Source: Amoeboradix gromovi
Lineage: Eukaryota; Sanchytriomycota; Sanchytriomycetes; Sanchytriales; Sanchytriaceae
NCBI GenBank assembly: GCA_018985225.1
Contig: JADGIF010000120.1
Location: 1-18,870, forward strand
Direction: 5' to 3'
Length of the DNA: 18,870 bases
A model generated the notes under the pieces. That model made no database searches, had not been told where the DNA came from, and saw only the letters and a program-made list of their open reading frames with translations. Below, in pieces: positions 1 through 8,688 of the stretch (its first letter is position 1; each line of letters starts with the position of its first letter). The translations under genes and the position numbers were made by a program.

Positions 1-121
1 AGAATATTTATTCTCCTTTTATACTCGTCAACTCCGCAACTAGCTGCATGTCCACTCGCCTCTTAAATAATGTTCCAAGTTGTTACAGAAAGTTAGTCCA
101 GTTTTTATATTTGATGTCCCA
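1..121 (-). mobile_element. Inverted-repeat element, copy A (partial, cut by window start)
   Basis: This is the end of a short DNA transposon. Its sequence matches the reverse complement of 13173-13310 in copy C and the right end of copy B. It ends at 121 in the same terminal repeat (reads TGGGACATCAAATATAAAAA on the minus strand). Relative to copy C it lacks about 23 bp just inside the 'cctcttaaa' stretch, and it keeps the element's TATA-like box (TTTTATA at 17-23, read on the minus strand). The other end lies outside the window. The ATG-started ORF at 48-254 begins inside it and is not considered a gene. Confidence 0.8.
91..121 (-). repeat. Terminal inverted repeat of copy A
   Basis: About 31 bp, near-identical to the outer end at 13173-13203 and to the right end of copy B near 5618-5647. 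The base after it (122) is t, and no target-site duplication can be tested because the other end is missing. Confidence 0.75.
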
Positions 122-242
122 TATGGAAGTCTCATTTGACCTGTTTCACCTCTATGAGACACCTTTTGAAAGTTTGTCTACAATTTCTACAGCGTTTCCG
201 AAATTTCAGACTTGCTGCAGTCTAATAGATCGGCAAAATGAG

Positions 243-264
243 TGTTCAAATTAGTGTTTGAACA
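243..264. repeat. Perfect 8-bp inverted repeat, 6-nt loop
   Basis: TGTTCAAA (243-250) and TTTGAACA (257-264) flank the loop ttagtg. It lies about 75 bp upstream of the first F-box-like gene. It could be a palindromic protein-binding site or chance in AT-rich DNA. Confidence 0.35.
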
Positions 265-340
265 TTCGTTGATAAGATTGACAGGCATTTAAAGAATTCA
301 ATCTGCACTCAAAGCTGTCGACTCCTCAAAACTGGTAAGC

Positions 341-1393
341 ATGAATTTTCCGGCGGAAGTTTATGCCTCAATCTCCAAGTACCTAGATGAGTCTGATATG
401 CTCTCTCTTTCGTTAACAAATAAAGCCGTAAGTTTGAAAATTAAATCCTTTTATTTTAGGTTGAACATCAATAGTAGTAACGTCAAAAGACTTAGCCAGA
501 AAACAAAAGGCCGTATACACTTCAATGAAATCGCAATCCGTGGACACTTTGAGGATCCGTCACTACTAGCCGCTGTTTTTTCTCTACTAACTTGTACTAA
601 CCTGGATTTAGATTCCTCAATAGTGTATAATTCTAAATTCAAGTTCCCTTATGGTTTCACTGAGACTGTAAATCATTTAACTGTGGTAGACGATGCTCTA
701 GAACATCTGAATTTGCCGCACTTTACAAATTTAAATATTGTGACTTTAAAAAGGATAAGAAAAGGAAACTACGTTTCTGTCAAGAACTACAGCAACATTT
801 TTAAACTGCGCTTTGTGGACTGTGATTTCCAAATAAGATCTGAATCAGAGGATTACGTTTTTGGAGATAAACGTGTTTTAACAGTCATGGCTGAAAAATT
901 TGGCATGTCTAATATCACAGAATTAGTCTACGAAAGATCAAAAGCCACTTATAGCTCAATTGTGTTTGAATTGTACACTTTAACTGCTGTTTTATTTCCA
1001 AAAATCAAAAAATATACAATGAGGAACTGTTCCCTCTCAAGCTTGGCTCCCTTTAAGGATTGTACACATTTGGAATACTTAAGAATAGAAAATGACTTTG
1101 CAAAACTGGTTGGTGTTGATTTTGGGAAAAACCTAAAGCATTTGCACATTATCGCAGATAAAATTCACATTGACAAATGCATTTCAAACTTGAGGTTAAA
1201 GTCGCTGAAGATTATATGCCAAAAACTTTTGAGTGAGACTGTTATACCAGCTATGCCCGATTGCGAAAATATTGAAATTATTACCAGAAATGGAAAGATT
1301 AGTAAAAGTTGTCAAACCTGGTATTATTATAACAAAATCACTTGGATAAGAGTGGATGAGTCGGATGCACTAAAGGCCATTAACCCAAAGTAA
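341..1393 (+). CDS. F-box-like / LRR-like protein, paralog 1
   Basis: The 350-residue product starts with an F-box-like segment at residues 1-40 (F-P-A-E-V, K-Y-L, then a D-M-L-S-L-S-L-T-N-K helix). This is followed by irregular leucine-rich strands without a classical repeat. F-box proteins usually bring substrates to SCF ubiquitin ligases, so a substrate-adaptor role is inferred, not shown. It aligns end to end with the next gene at roughly half of positions by eye. The strongest shared blocks are SIVFELY, FPKIKKYTM and the C-terminal WYYYNK. The ATG at 341 aligns with Met8 of the paralog, which supports this start. A GTAAGC lies just before the ATG but no intron is needed. The stop is TAA without an adjacent AATAAA. 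This could be a lineage-specific family with F-box-like rather than true F-box function. Confidence 0.75.
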   Translation: MNFPAEVYASISKYLDESDMLSLSLTNKAVSLKIKSFYFRLNINSSNVKRLSQKTKGRIHFNEIAIRGHFEDPSLLAAVFSLLTCTNLDLDSSIVYNSKFKFPYGFTETVNHLTVVDDALEHLNLPHFTNLNIVTLKRIRKGNYVSVKNYSNIFKLRFVDCDFQIRSESEDYVFGDKRVLTVMAEKFGMSNITELVYERSKATYSSIVFELYTLTAVLFPKIKKYTMRNCSLSSLAPFKDCTHLEYLRIENDFAKLVGVDFGKNLKHLHIIADKIHIDKCISNLRLKSLKIICQKLLSETVIPAMPDCENIEIITRNGKISKSCQTWYYYNKITWIRVDESDALKAINPK

Positions 1394-1728
1394 ATTTTTG
1401 ATGTCTTGAGTTGCTTTCACGCTTTTCATTACTTTAATGGATAACTGAGGACTGGAATAGCTGATTAAACTACTACTAGGTACTAATTTTATCTATTAAT
1501 AATAATTATTTCAGCCGTCTCTGCAGTAAATAACTAAATATCTTGTTTCGTTTTTCAAGCATGAGACTTGATCAACTAATATAGCATTATGGCGTAAACC
1601 CGAATACAACTAAACCTAGCAAACCCTACAGAATGTCGATGGTAATATACATTACATTGTTTCGCTCCATCGATCGTACATGATTTAGATCGAAGTTATG
1701 ATAAGGCATGCACTCCTGTAAACAGCTG
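1394..1728. other. Intergenic region between the F-box-like paralogs
   Basis: This is 335 bp of AT-rich sequence with no sustained open frame that resembles a protein. A T-rich run followed by CAG near 1510 looks like a splice acceptor, but no upstream exon could be matched to it. No repeat or RNA gene is visible. Confidence 0.5.
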
Positions 1729-2778
1729 ATGAAATTTCCTACAGATGTCTTTATGATGATCTTGAAGTATCTTTCCAAAGCAGATGTGTTGGCACTATTA
1801 CTTACAAACAAAAGTAACTATTGTAGGATTAAATCCTGTAATTTGGAATTGGTCATCACAAGCGATAACATAAAAGTGATTTCCAAAAGGCTCTCAAAGC
1901 AAATTCGCTATAACAAAATCTTAATTAAAGGAGACTTTGAGAACCTATCAGATTTTCATAATATTTTTAAATTTACGACTTGTACTCTTCTGGAGATTGA
2001 TTCTTCAATCATATTTAACTCAAATATCTGCCTCCCAAGCTACTTCACTGAAAACGTGCAGCATCTCTGCGTTGTAGATGATGCTTTGGAAGTTTTAGAT
2101 TTATCCACTTTTACATCTTTATCGACGGTTACATTGAGGAAAATATCTAAAGGCCAATACACTGCAATTAGAAACTTCCCAAGGATACAGAAAATAAGAT
2201 TTATTGAATGTGATTTCAAAATCAGATCCGAGTATGAGGATTACGTATTTGGCAACAATAATGTTTTGGACACTATCAGATCCAAATTCGCGACGGAGAA
2301 TATTACAGAGGTCGAGTATGAGAATTCCAAAGCTACTTTTGGATCAATCGTGTTTGAATTGTACTCTATGAATGCCATTTTATTTCCTAAAATTAAGAAA
2401 TACACAATGCGGTATTGTACGCTATCTGGCCTTGAACCATTTACTGAATGCCGTGAGTTGGAGTATCTGAAGATCGAGAATCATGTGGTAAAATGGCAGG
2501 GATTGAAGTTCGGAAACGCTTTGAAACATCTGTATTTAATTGCTGACAGCATTTATATCGACAAATGCATATCACTGCTTAAACTGAAAAATTTGAAGAT
2601 CATATGCCAAACTTTGGTTAGCACCTCAGTCATATTAAAGATGCCAGACTGCGATAACATTAAAATAAGTACTAAAAACGGCAAAGTCGTTAAAGCTTCA
2701 GGAAAGTGGTATTACTACAACAAGTTAAACTGGATTGAGGTAGTGGAATCAGATGCACTGGCTTGTATTAACCAGTAA
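1729..2778 (+). CDS. F-box-like / LRR-like protein, paralog 2
   Basis: This is a tandem paralog of the upstream gene with the same order: an F-box-like N-terminus (F-P-T-D-V, K-Y-L, ADVLALLLTNK) and then leucine-rich irregular repeats ending in WYYYNK and VESDAL. An in-frame ATG exists at 1708, but the paralog's first Met aligns with the ATG at 1729 (MKFPTDV versus MNFPAEV), so 1729 is preferred, giving 349 residues. Same strand and same length as its neighbour indicate local duplication. A ubiquitin-ligase adaptor role is inferred from the F-box resemblance only. The stop is TAA; AATAAA is not abutting. Confidence 0.75.
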   Translation: MKFPTDVFMMILKYLSKADVLALLLTNKSNYCRIKSCNLELVITSDNIKVISKRLSKQIRYNKILIKGDFENLSDFHNIFKFTTCTLLEIDSSIIFNSNICLPSYFTENVQHLCVVDDALEVLDLSTFTSLSTVTLRKISKGQYTAIRNFPRIQKIRFIECDFKIRSEYEDYVFGNNNVLDTIRSKFATENITEVEYENSKATFGSIVFELYSMNAILFPKIKKYTMRYCTLSGLEPFTECRELEYLKIENHVVKWQGLKFGNALKHLYLIADSIYIDKCISLLKLKNLKIICQTLVSTSVILKMPDCDNIKISTKNGKVVKASGKWYYYNKLNWIEVVESDALACINQ

Positions 2779-2916
2779 ATATATTATTAATTTCATCAAT
2801 ACTTATTTACAAATGTCATCTAGAAGTAGATATAGACCTTATGGCAGCAAGAAACATTATTTAACGTATATATATCTCTATTTAATCCCACCTCAGGTAG
2901 TAGAGTGAGAAAGCAG

Positions 2917-3057
2917 ATGGACCGGCTGTTTCTTAGTGAAATTCTTGATTTTATAGTAAAGTATGACTTTCAAAGAGTGCTAAAAATGGTGGTCTCAAGT
3001 CAAAACAACCACAAACTCGTTTGCATTCGCTTGCAAAACCAGACAAATCAAATTTAA
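2917..3057 (+). other. Short ORF: third F-box-like start, or first exon of the kinase-like gene
   Basis: A 46-codon ATG frame begins MDRLFLSEILDFIVKYDFQR and continues V-L-K-M-V, much like the F-box starts of the two upstream genes (hydrophobic-x-x-E-hydrophobic, I-x-K-Y, then a helix). It then hits TAA at 3055, and no leucine-rich body follows, so it may be a truncated third paralog. Alternatively, it could be exon 1 of the kinase-like gene. A GTAAAG at 2956 sits on a codon boundary, and the acceptor at 3234 (TTTCTGTTTCAG) is in the same phase. The sequence alone cannot decide. The rest of 2779-3234 shows nothing else. Confidence 0.35.
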
Positions 3058-3234
3058 AAATAGTATCCGATATTTCAATACCAAAAAATTAGGTGAAACG
3101 GTGGTGATCTCATGTGGATTCATTACGCTGTACATGAAATTATAGAACTTTTGAGTTGTTTTACTCTTCATATTTGATGTCATCTCTTTTGAGCACTCGA
3201 AATATAAATACCCGCAAGTGTGTTTCTGTTTCAG

Positions 3235-4923
3235 GGTGACACAACGGTCTCCAGGTTTAGATTGGGGTGTAAATCAGATCTCACCCTCTTCTAACTACAA
3301 CGAATTATGTTACTTCTCTTTATATCAGCATTTTCTCAGAGAATTAGCGCACTGAAACATTTCGATAGCGTTTCAATAGAGAACAGAGCATATGAATTAA
3401 AAGCTCTCAGTTTGAACGTTCTTTACAGGTTAGAATCCTCGGAAGAACCGCATGCATTTATCACACCATTAAATGTTTTGAAAGATGGAGATGTCTTTAT
3501 TTTAATGGATTTTATTGATCTTATTTTTGGGTTTGAGGAAGTTATAGATCGTAGGTACTTTGCAAAAGAGGCAAATGATGATGTGAATTACGATACACTT
3601 AAAGCAGACATTTACTCTCTGGGTGCAACAATTAAATCGATTCAAAACTCTGATTATGAATCAGATTACGATTGCTATAGCTCCACCCAAAGTGTTCAGG
3701 TACGGAGTGATTCATTCGATGACTTCGTCAATTTGATGATGGATTGCGATCCCAAAAAGAGACCTTCTATCAAGGAACTGAGGTCACATAAGTGGCTAGA
3801 TGTTTTAAAAGCACCCAGGTTGTCTAAGAAACCTAAGGATATTCGGATTAATAGTCTCATGCCTAATTCTAACACTTTCGGTATGTTTCAGCAAGTCTTT
3901 ATATTTTTAGATGGAAAAATGAAAAGTTTTGTGTTGGAAAACTGGAAAGGCACGTACATTGACGGCAACAGGTGTTCTTTAGAAGCTATAAATGAACTTA
4001 GTATCGCTAATACATTGAGTAACACCAATATCAGAGGCTTTAAACTGTGTTGGAAAGAAGAGAGTGTCTTTCGAATGGAAAAGTATTGTGAAATTAAATG
4101 CTTGTTTGAGTTACTTGACTGGAGCATAGCAAAATTACTTTCTAGATATCACAGACTACTCATTGCTAAACCAGATTATCTCCTTTTTTTAGTAAGAAAA
4201 AATGCAATTCATGTCCTTAGAGCGTTGAGTTACATGCATAGTTTTCGAGTATTCCACTTGAACATAACAATGGAGAACATACTTGTGAAATCAATTGATG
4301 ATGTTAATAGTGATATTAAACTATCGGACTTTAAAAGGTCATCAACATCTGTGGACACTAATGCTGAAAATTTGGGAGACGAAAACTATCTTCCAGAGGA
4401 CGCCCTTTCGAAGAAATTAACAATCGAAGCACTAGATAGTCTGATAAAATGTATTAATAGTCAGAAAACCGACTGTTACAGCATAATTCAAAAGATCAAC
4501 CAAAGTTATCCGAATTTAAAATTAGATGAGATTTTGGACTCAAATAAATACGAGGATAGTACTGGATCTGGAAAGCACAACATGGTGCGTAGTAATCTCA
4601 ACTCTTACTATCGGAGCTTGGACAAGTTGAAAATAGTCACTTACGATTCTGCTAAACTTGACATATTTGCACTTGGAAAGGTTTTGTATTTCATAATGAA
4701 GACATTGGATCCTTCAGGATTGCCGGAAAGTGACCCTGGTATTTGCTTTCAAAACAACATAAATTCAGATGATGTCACTCTCTCGCCAGAGATAGCTCAA
4801 AAGTATAAGATGTTATACAGCAGATATTTAAGATTGATCATAAAAATGATGAGTTGTAGTGAAGATGAGAGACCTTCTGCTCACAGTTTACTGCTCGAAT
4901 GGGAAATTTGTGGAGACATTTAG
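3235..4923 (+). CDS. Tandem protein-kinase-like (pseudokinase) protein, 5' end uncertain
   Basis: The product has two kinase-like domains. Numbering is from the ATG at 3307. Domain 1: ALK at 15-17 (beta3 Lys), helix C Glu near 30, hinge F-I-L-M-D-F near 64-69, then a jump to D-I-Y-S-L-G (101-106) and a K-K-R-P-S block (150-154). The catalytic loop and DFG segment are missing. Domain 2: HRD is replaced by H-L-N (317-319), followed by M-E-N-I-L; DFG is D-F-K (341-343); later come D-I-F-A-L-G and an E-R-P-S block. Both look catalytically dead or very divergent. The ATG at 3307 is probably intronic. Removing 3269-3328 joins R-F-R-L-G to S-F-S-Q-R-I-S-A-L-K, restoring a glycine-loop-like start. 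An acceptor-like TTTCTGTTTCAG ends at 3234, so the true start lies further upstream. The stop is TAG, with AATAAA about 55 nt downstream. Confidence 0.7.
3269..3328 (+). other. Predicted 60-nt spliceosomal intron in the kinase-like gene
   Basis: The donor is GTAAAT at 3269, with a branch-like CTAAC at 3291-3295 and an acceptor ATATCAG ending at 3328 after a pyrimidine-rich stretch. It contains an in-frame TAA (3292) and the ATG at 3307 that a naive ORF call would use. Splicing keeps frame and creates a plausible kinase N-lobe. Confidence 0.6.
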
Positions 4924-5333
4924 TGATTTAATGAAGTTGATTTGATTACGTTTCCATCACATTCGATCCATTTCAACAAATAAACAGGGGATGTTTTGCT
5001 TTTGGGATGTTCTTGAAGGGATAAGTGGGACATCCCACTTGAAAAAACAGAGAACTAATTTTCAAATCAGTGTATATCTCTTCACCTAGAGATTATGAGA
5101 ATATTTCTACTATAATTTCTTTTATACTAACTGGGTCTTTCACAATAGCTCAAAATACATTCAAGAAGTTGAGAATTGGGTTCATTTTCTTTACAACCTT
5201 TCGGAATTGTACAAGCGTAGTAATTAATTTAGAGTCATTTAATCAGTCTTGGTGCTCCTGGTCTCTTCATCTCTCGAGGTTTATCGCTGGTGCATTAACC
5301 TCATGGCTCTTTCATGATAAAATAATAAACAGA
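4924..5333. other. Intergenic region, no convincing gene
   Basis: AATAAA near 4979 may serve the kinase-like gene. A near-perfect palindrome AAGTGGGACATCCCACTT lies near 5025-5042. The + frame from 5070 opens only with GTG and runs into transposon copy B, so it is not called. The minus strand has stretches of open frame broken by stops between about 5050 and 5330. These could be a decayed gene, but nothing recognisable is seen. Confidence 0.5.
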
Positions 5334-5647
5334 TGGGACACCAAATATAAAAACTAGACTAACTCGTTTTTAGAGGTGCACCATACGCAGGAAATGCTAT
5401 CGTTAATAAAAGATCTTCTATTATACCAAGATTCTTTCATTGATTGTATTCCTCTTCAAAATAAAACTAGAGGACCCTGAATCTCGTTCAAATACATGAG
5501 GTCTTTGAGCATCTAAGCAAAGGTGCATTTTCTTAGACGGTACTCTTTTAATGTCCACTCGCCTCTTGAATCCATAAAATTAATAAAGCTGAAATAATGT
5601 TCCAAGTTGTTACAGAAAGTTAGTTCAGTTTTATATTTGATGTCCCA
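5334..5647 (-). mobile_element. Inverted-repeat element, copy B (314 bp, internally deleted)
   Basis: The copy runs from TGGGACACC at 5334 to TGTCCCA at 5647. It is in the opposite orientation to copy C. Compared with copy C it lacks about 190 bp of the middle, including the TATA-like box and the first half of the internal frame. Single-base changes also break the remaining frame: one T is missing in the K-C-T-F-C region and one A is missing further on. Flanks (…aaacaga / tatgtaa…) show no clear target-site duplication. Its right end is only 17 bp from the stop of the secreted-protein gene at 5665, so it may lie in that gene's transcript end. Confidence 0.85.
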
Positions 5648-5664
5648 TATGTAAATCAAGTTAT

Positions 5665-6333
5665 TTATTTATAGTTACTTTCAATTAAAGCAGAGAATTC
5701 AGTACTAACCTCAATTCTGGATGTTAAATACTCAAAATCCTCTGGTTTAATTTGAGGGTTACATATTTTCAATATATCCTTGATTTGTTCAAGATTAACA
5801 TTATTCCTATACAAGTAGTAAATGATGTAAGCTCTGAAATCTTTCACATTGCTTAATTTAGAAGGATTACGCATAGCGTCAAAGGTCTCTTGTACATTAG
5901 TGCGAATAAACTCATCAAAATATGTCATGTAGGCATTACCGCCAGATATGTCAATGTACGACCATAGCACTGAAAGATAATCACTGCTGTATGCATCTTT
6001 GTTGTTTAAAAACAAATTATAGACGGTTGGAGACCGAAACTTTTCAAATGATAAAAACCAATTCATTACAAAAGGAACCTTAATAGAACTAGCTAAATCA
6101 TTACAATTTCGAGTTTGCTCAATAGTGAAAGACGTCTTTTGATCTGTTGGAAAAGGGCACCTAAGTAAAGACTGCTTGTTAACGTAATCATTATATCGCA
6201 AAAGCTCATCGTGACTAATGCCCTTATTGCTAACGGCATTATATAGAGGTGCGAAATATCTTGACACTTGCCACTCATGAAAATTAAATAGAGGATCTGA
6301 TGATGCGAACAACGTGAAAAGAAATAAAGTCAT
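5665..6333 (-). CDS. Predicted secreted protein, unknown function
   Basis: The 222-residue product begins MTLFLFTLFASS, a short hydrophobic signal-peptide-like start, followed by a soluble, aromatic- and Asn-rich body with only a few cysteines and no membrane segment. I do not recognise the family. The ATG at 6333 is the first in frame and gives the signal peptide. The stop TAA lies inside AAATAAATAA, so AATAAA overlaps it. Transposon copy B follows 17 bp downstream. If secreted, it could act outside the cell or at a host interface, but that is only inference. Confidence 0.6.
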   Translation of the reverse strand: MTLFLFTLFASSDPLFNFHEWQVSRYFAPLYNAVSNKGISHDELLRYNDYVNKQSLLRCPFPTDQKTSFTIEQTRNCNDLASSIKVPFVMNWFLSFEKFRSPTVYNLFLNNKDAYSSDYLSVLWSYIDISGGNAYMTYFDEFIRTNVQETFDAMRNPSKLSNVKDFRAYIIYYLYRNNVNLEQIKDILKICNPQIKPEDFEYLTSRIEVSTEFSALIESNYK

Positions 6334-6450
6334 ACGGTCTGAAGGGGTAATTACTTAACCCTAAAAGTTTAAGGGTGAAAAAATATGAAGGGGTTTACTC
6401 CTTGAATTACGAGAATAATAAACATTGAGCACCCCAGATCCCAATTCATA

Positions 6451-6951
6451 TCAAGCTTGCGACTCAAAACTATTTGAAGGCGACAAGTAATAAACAACAG
6501 GGGCAAGCTCAGTGTAATTTGGACCAAAATTATGAAACAATTTGTATGTAATGCATTTAATTAAAGTTAATGTTTCGGTTCCTATTAATATTCGTTTTGA
6601 ACCAGAGGAATCTGCGGCCGCATTTATTTGACTTAGGTAACTGCAATTCAATATCGCATTACAATTTAACAACCGCAAAAAATATGCTTGCTCGAAGGGT
6701 CTTCAATTCTTTGAAAGCTTGTTAATAACCAGTGAAAAGCATAATTGGCAGGAGAGATATAAATCCGGCTGTCCAGGATGATGTAAAAATCTGGCTGTTC
6801 CAAATTTAAGTATGTCCAAATATATCAAATATGCACTACCAATCCATAGAAGTTCCAATTTTACAAGTTCTTGGTGCCAATTGATTGTCTTCCACGCAGA
6901 ACTATGATTGATGACATGGACGCGTTTTTTTAATAAGACGGTGTCAAACAC
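6451..6951 (-). pseudogene. Broken or unspliced gene: one frame with a single in-frame TGA
   Basis: Two minus-strand open frames, 6951-6703 and 6678-6451, are in the same reading frame and separated by one TGA at 6705-6703. The first has hydrophobic stretches (L-L-W-I-G-S-A-Y-L-I-Y-L-D) and the second ends Y-Y-L-S-P-S-N-S-F-E-S-Q-A. Neither starts with ATG (GTG and TTG only), so an upstream exon would be needed. Either the gene is a pseudogene or the TGA lies in a short intron; GTTATT…TTCGAG (39 nt) keeps frame but is not a good match to a donor. The product is not recognised. Confidence 0.35.
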
Positions 6952-7094
6952 CTCGCCTCAATAAATAAATCTTTTTTTTCTGAAGTCAGTTAGACAGCGT
7001 GAAACGTTTTAAGTTAAAAACGAGTTCGATATCAAAGGATTCAAAAAATCATGACTATCTCTTTTGAAGGGTTGGATAAAGTACCATAAATCTT

Positions 7095-7113
7095 ATTGGT
7101 CCCAAATGATTGG
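7095..7113 (+). promoter_or_regulatory. Paired ATTGG (inverted CCAAT) boxes upstream of HMG-CoA synthase
   Basis: ATTGG at 7095-7099 and 7109-7113, 14 bp apart and about 50-65 bp before the ATG, are candidates for NF-Y/HAP-type binding. This is a motif match only. Confidence 0.35.
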
Positions 7114-7161
7114 CTGCAAATGAGTGGAGAAAAATAAAACAAATTTTTTAATTAAAATAAA

Positions 7162-8496
7162 ATGATGGTCAACAAGAATTTTGGCGTCCTCCATATCGAA
7201 GTATTCATACCACCATATGCGATTAAGCAAACGACTTTAGAAACTGAAGATAATTGTGTAGGCAAGTATGTTAAAGGACTTGGTCAAATTGAAAGAAGTG
7301 TAAATCATTTTAGTGAAGATGTAGTAAGCATGGCGCTTACAGTAGTAAAAAACGCGTTAAAAAGTACTTCTGTATCCACTTCAGACATCGGTAGAATAGA
7401 TGTTGGTACAGAAACAAGAACAGATTATTCAAAGTCCATTGTTAGCCACTTGCAGCAATTAATCAAGAATACAGATATAGAGGGTATAGATTGTACCAAC
7501 GCCTGTTTTGGTGGAACTATGGCTTTATTCAATGCTCTAAATTGGATGTACTCACCATTTTGGAATGGTAAATATGCACTTGTTGTAACTTCCGATATTG
7601 CCATTTATAATGGTACACCTAATGCTACTGGTGGTGCAGGTGCTGTATGTATGTTAATTGGTCCAAATGCTCCGCTGTTAATCAATCCTGTTTATTGTAA
7701 TTTCATACAGCATGCATACGATTTTTTCAAACCGAATCCCTTGACCGGTACTCCTATAGTTGATGGTCCACTAAGTCTTAAATGCTATTTTGCTGCTTTA
7801 ATTGATTGCTACTCAAACTATAAAACCAAATCTAAAATTAGTCATTTGGAGCATTTTGATTTTCTCTGTTTTCATACGCCTTTTAGTAAGCAGGTCGAAA
7901 AGAGCATTTTATTATTAAAGGCATTTGATGCATTGAACAACTATGACAAATCCGATCTTGAAGTCTCCTTGAGCAGAGTAATGGATAAATACGAAATTAA
8001 GACAGTTTTGGAACTGCTGGGCCATAAGGTATGCTTCCAAGAATGCTTTGGTATTTGCAAGGAATTGATAGATGTGTTAGTTGGTAAATCACTACTTCTT
8101 CCGAGATATGTTGGAAATGCGTACTGCTCCTCATTGTTTATGAGTCTCTACAGCTTAATGGGTCATATAAAGAACAAAGACTTTGGTGTTGGTCAGCAGC
8201 AAACTAGCACAATAACAAATGCAAAAATTGGAATGTTTTCATACGGATCAGGATGTATGGCTCGATTTTACAGTTTGGATTTGATGGACTCGGATCTACT
8301 GACAATGAACGATCCAAAAATGGTTTTGAATAGAGAGTACATAGATTACGAGACTTTCAATTCTTGGATTAGTGAATTTCAAAATATGAGAACAACTGGA
8401 GAATGGGAAAACATGAGTTTAGATGGCGGACACAAGCACTATAGAGTGAAAAGTATCCAGAATTGGAAGAGAATGTACTGCATCACTAATAAATAA
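7162..8496 (+). CDS. ERG13: Hydroxymethylglutaryl-CoA synthase
   Basis: It condenses acetyl-CoA with acetoacetyl-CoA to HMG-CoA, the mevalonate-pathway step before HMG-CoA reductase, and is normally cytosolic. The 444 residues cover the whole family. The general base Glu84 lies in V-G-T-E-T; the nucleophile Cys115 is in C-T-N-A-C-F-G-G-T; the family block H-A-Y-D-F-F-K-P is at 184-191; His238 is in F-H-T-P-F; and G-V-F/M-F-S-Y-G-S-G is near the C-terminus. All three catalytic residues are present, so it should be active. It is slightly short and divergent in the C-terminal third but ends at the usual R-M-Y block. Two ATGs are adjacent at 7162 and 7165. The stop TAA is embedded in AATAAATAAA. 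No intron is needed. The symbol is the fungal name, assigned by family. Confidence 0.95.
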   Translation: MMVNKNFGVLHIEVFIPPYAIKQTTLETEDNCVGKYVKGLGQIERSVNHFSEDVVSMALTVVKNALKSTSVSTSDIGRIDVGTETRTDYSKSIVSHLQQLIKNTDIEGIDCTNACFGGTMALFNALNWMYSPFWNGKYALVVTSDIAIYNGTPNATGGAGAVCMLIGPNAPLLINPVYCNFIQHAYDFFKPNPLTGTPIVDGPLSLKCYFAALIDCYSNYKTKSKISHLEHFDFLCFHTPFSKQVEKSILLLKAFDALNNYDKSDLEVSLSRVMDKYEIKTVLELLGHKVCFQECFGICKELIDVLVGKSLLLPRYVGNAYCSSLFMSLYSLMGHIKNKDFGVGQQQTSTITNAKIGMFSYGSGCMARFYSLDLMDSDLLTMNDPKMVLNREYIDYETFNSWISEFQNMRTTGEWENMSLDGGHKHYRVKSIQNWKRMYCITNK

Positions 8497-8688
8497 ATTT
8501 AGTTTAGACTTATTTCCATCTATTTAGAGCTGTGAGAATATTTGCTATGACGTACAGCTCAACCTGAAGCAGCGGAGGATAGAGTTGTTGTGGTCAGTCC
8601 TCCATTTGCCGAGGCGAAACATGTAGAAAGTTCGATACCTGTATACAAGATCCGAGAGAAAAGATTTATTAATCTCTAAAATACAACC

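Noticed and set aside
48-254. ATG-started ORF of 68 codons at the left edge
   Set aside because: It begins inside transposon copy A and crosses its end; no protein-like features.
5025-5042. Palindrome containing TGGGACATC, like the transposon end
   Set aside because: Similarity stops after nine bases, so it is not another copy of the element.
5070-5357. 95-codon + strand frame
   Set aside because: It starts only with GTG, runs into the inverted repeat of copy B and shows no recognisable features.
6345-6385. ACCCT…AGGGT inverted repeat resembling telomere-type sequence
   Set aside because: Single short hairpin, not tandem repeats; no sign of a telomere.
8610-8660. GTTCGATAC resembling a tRNA T-loop
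   Set aside because: The flanking bases do not form a T stem, and no matching acceptor, D or anticodon arm is present.
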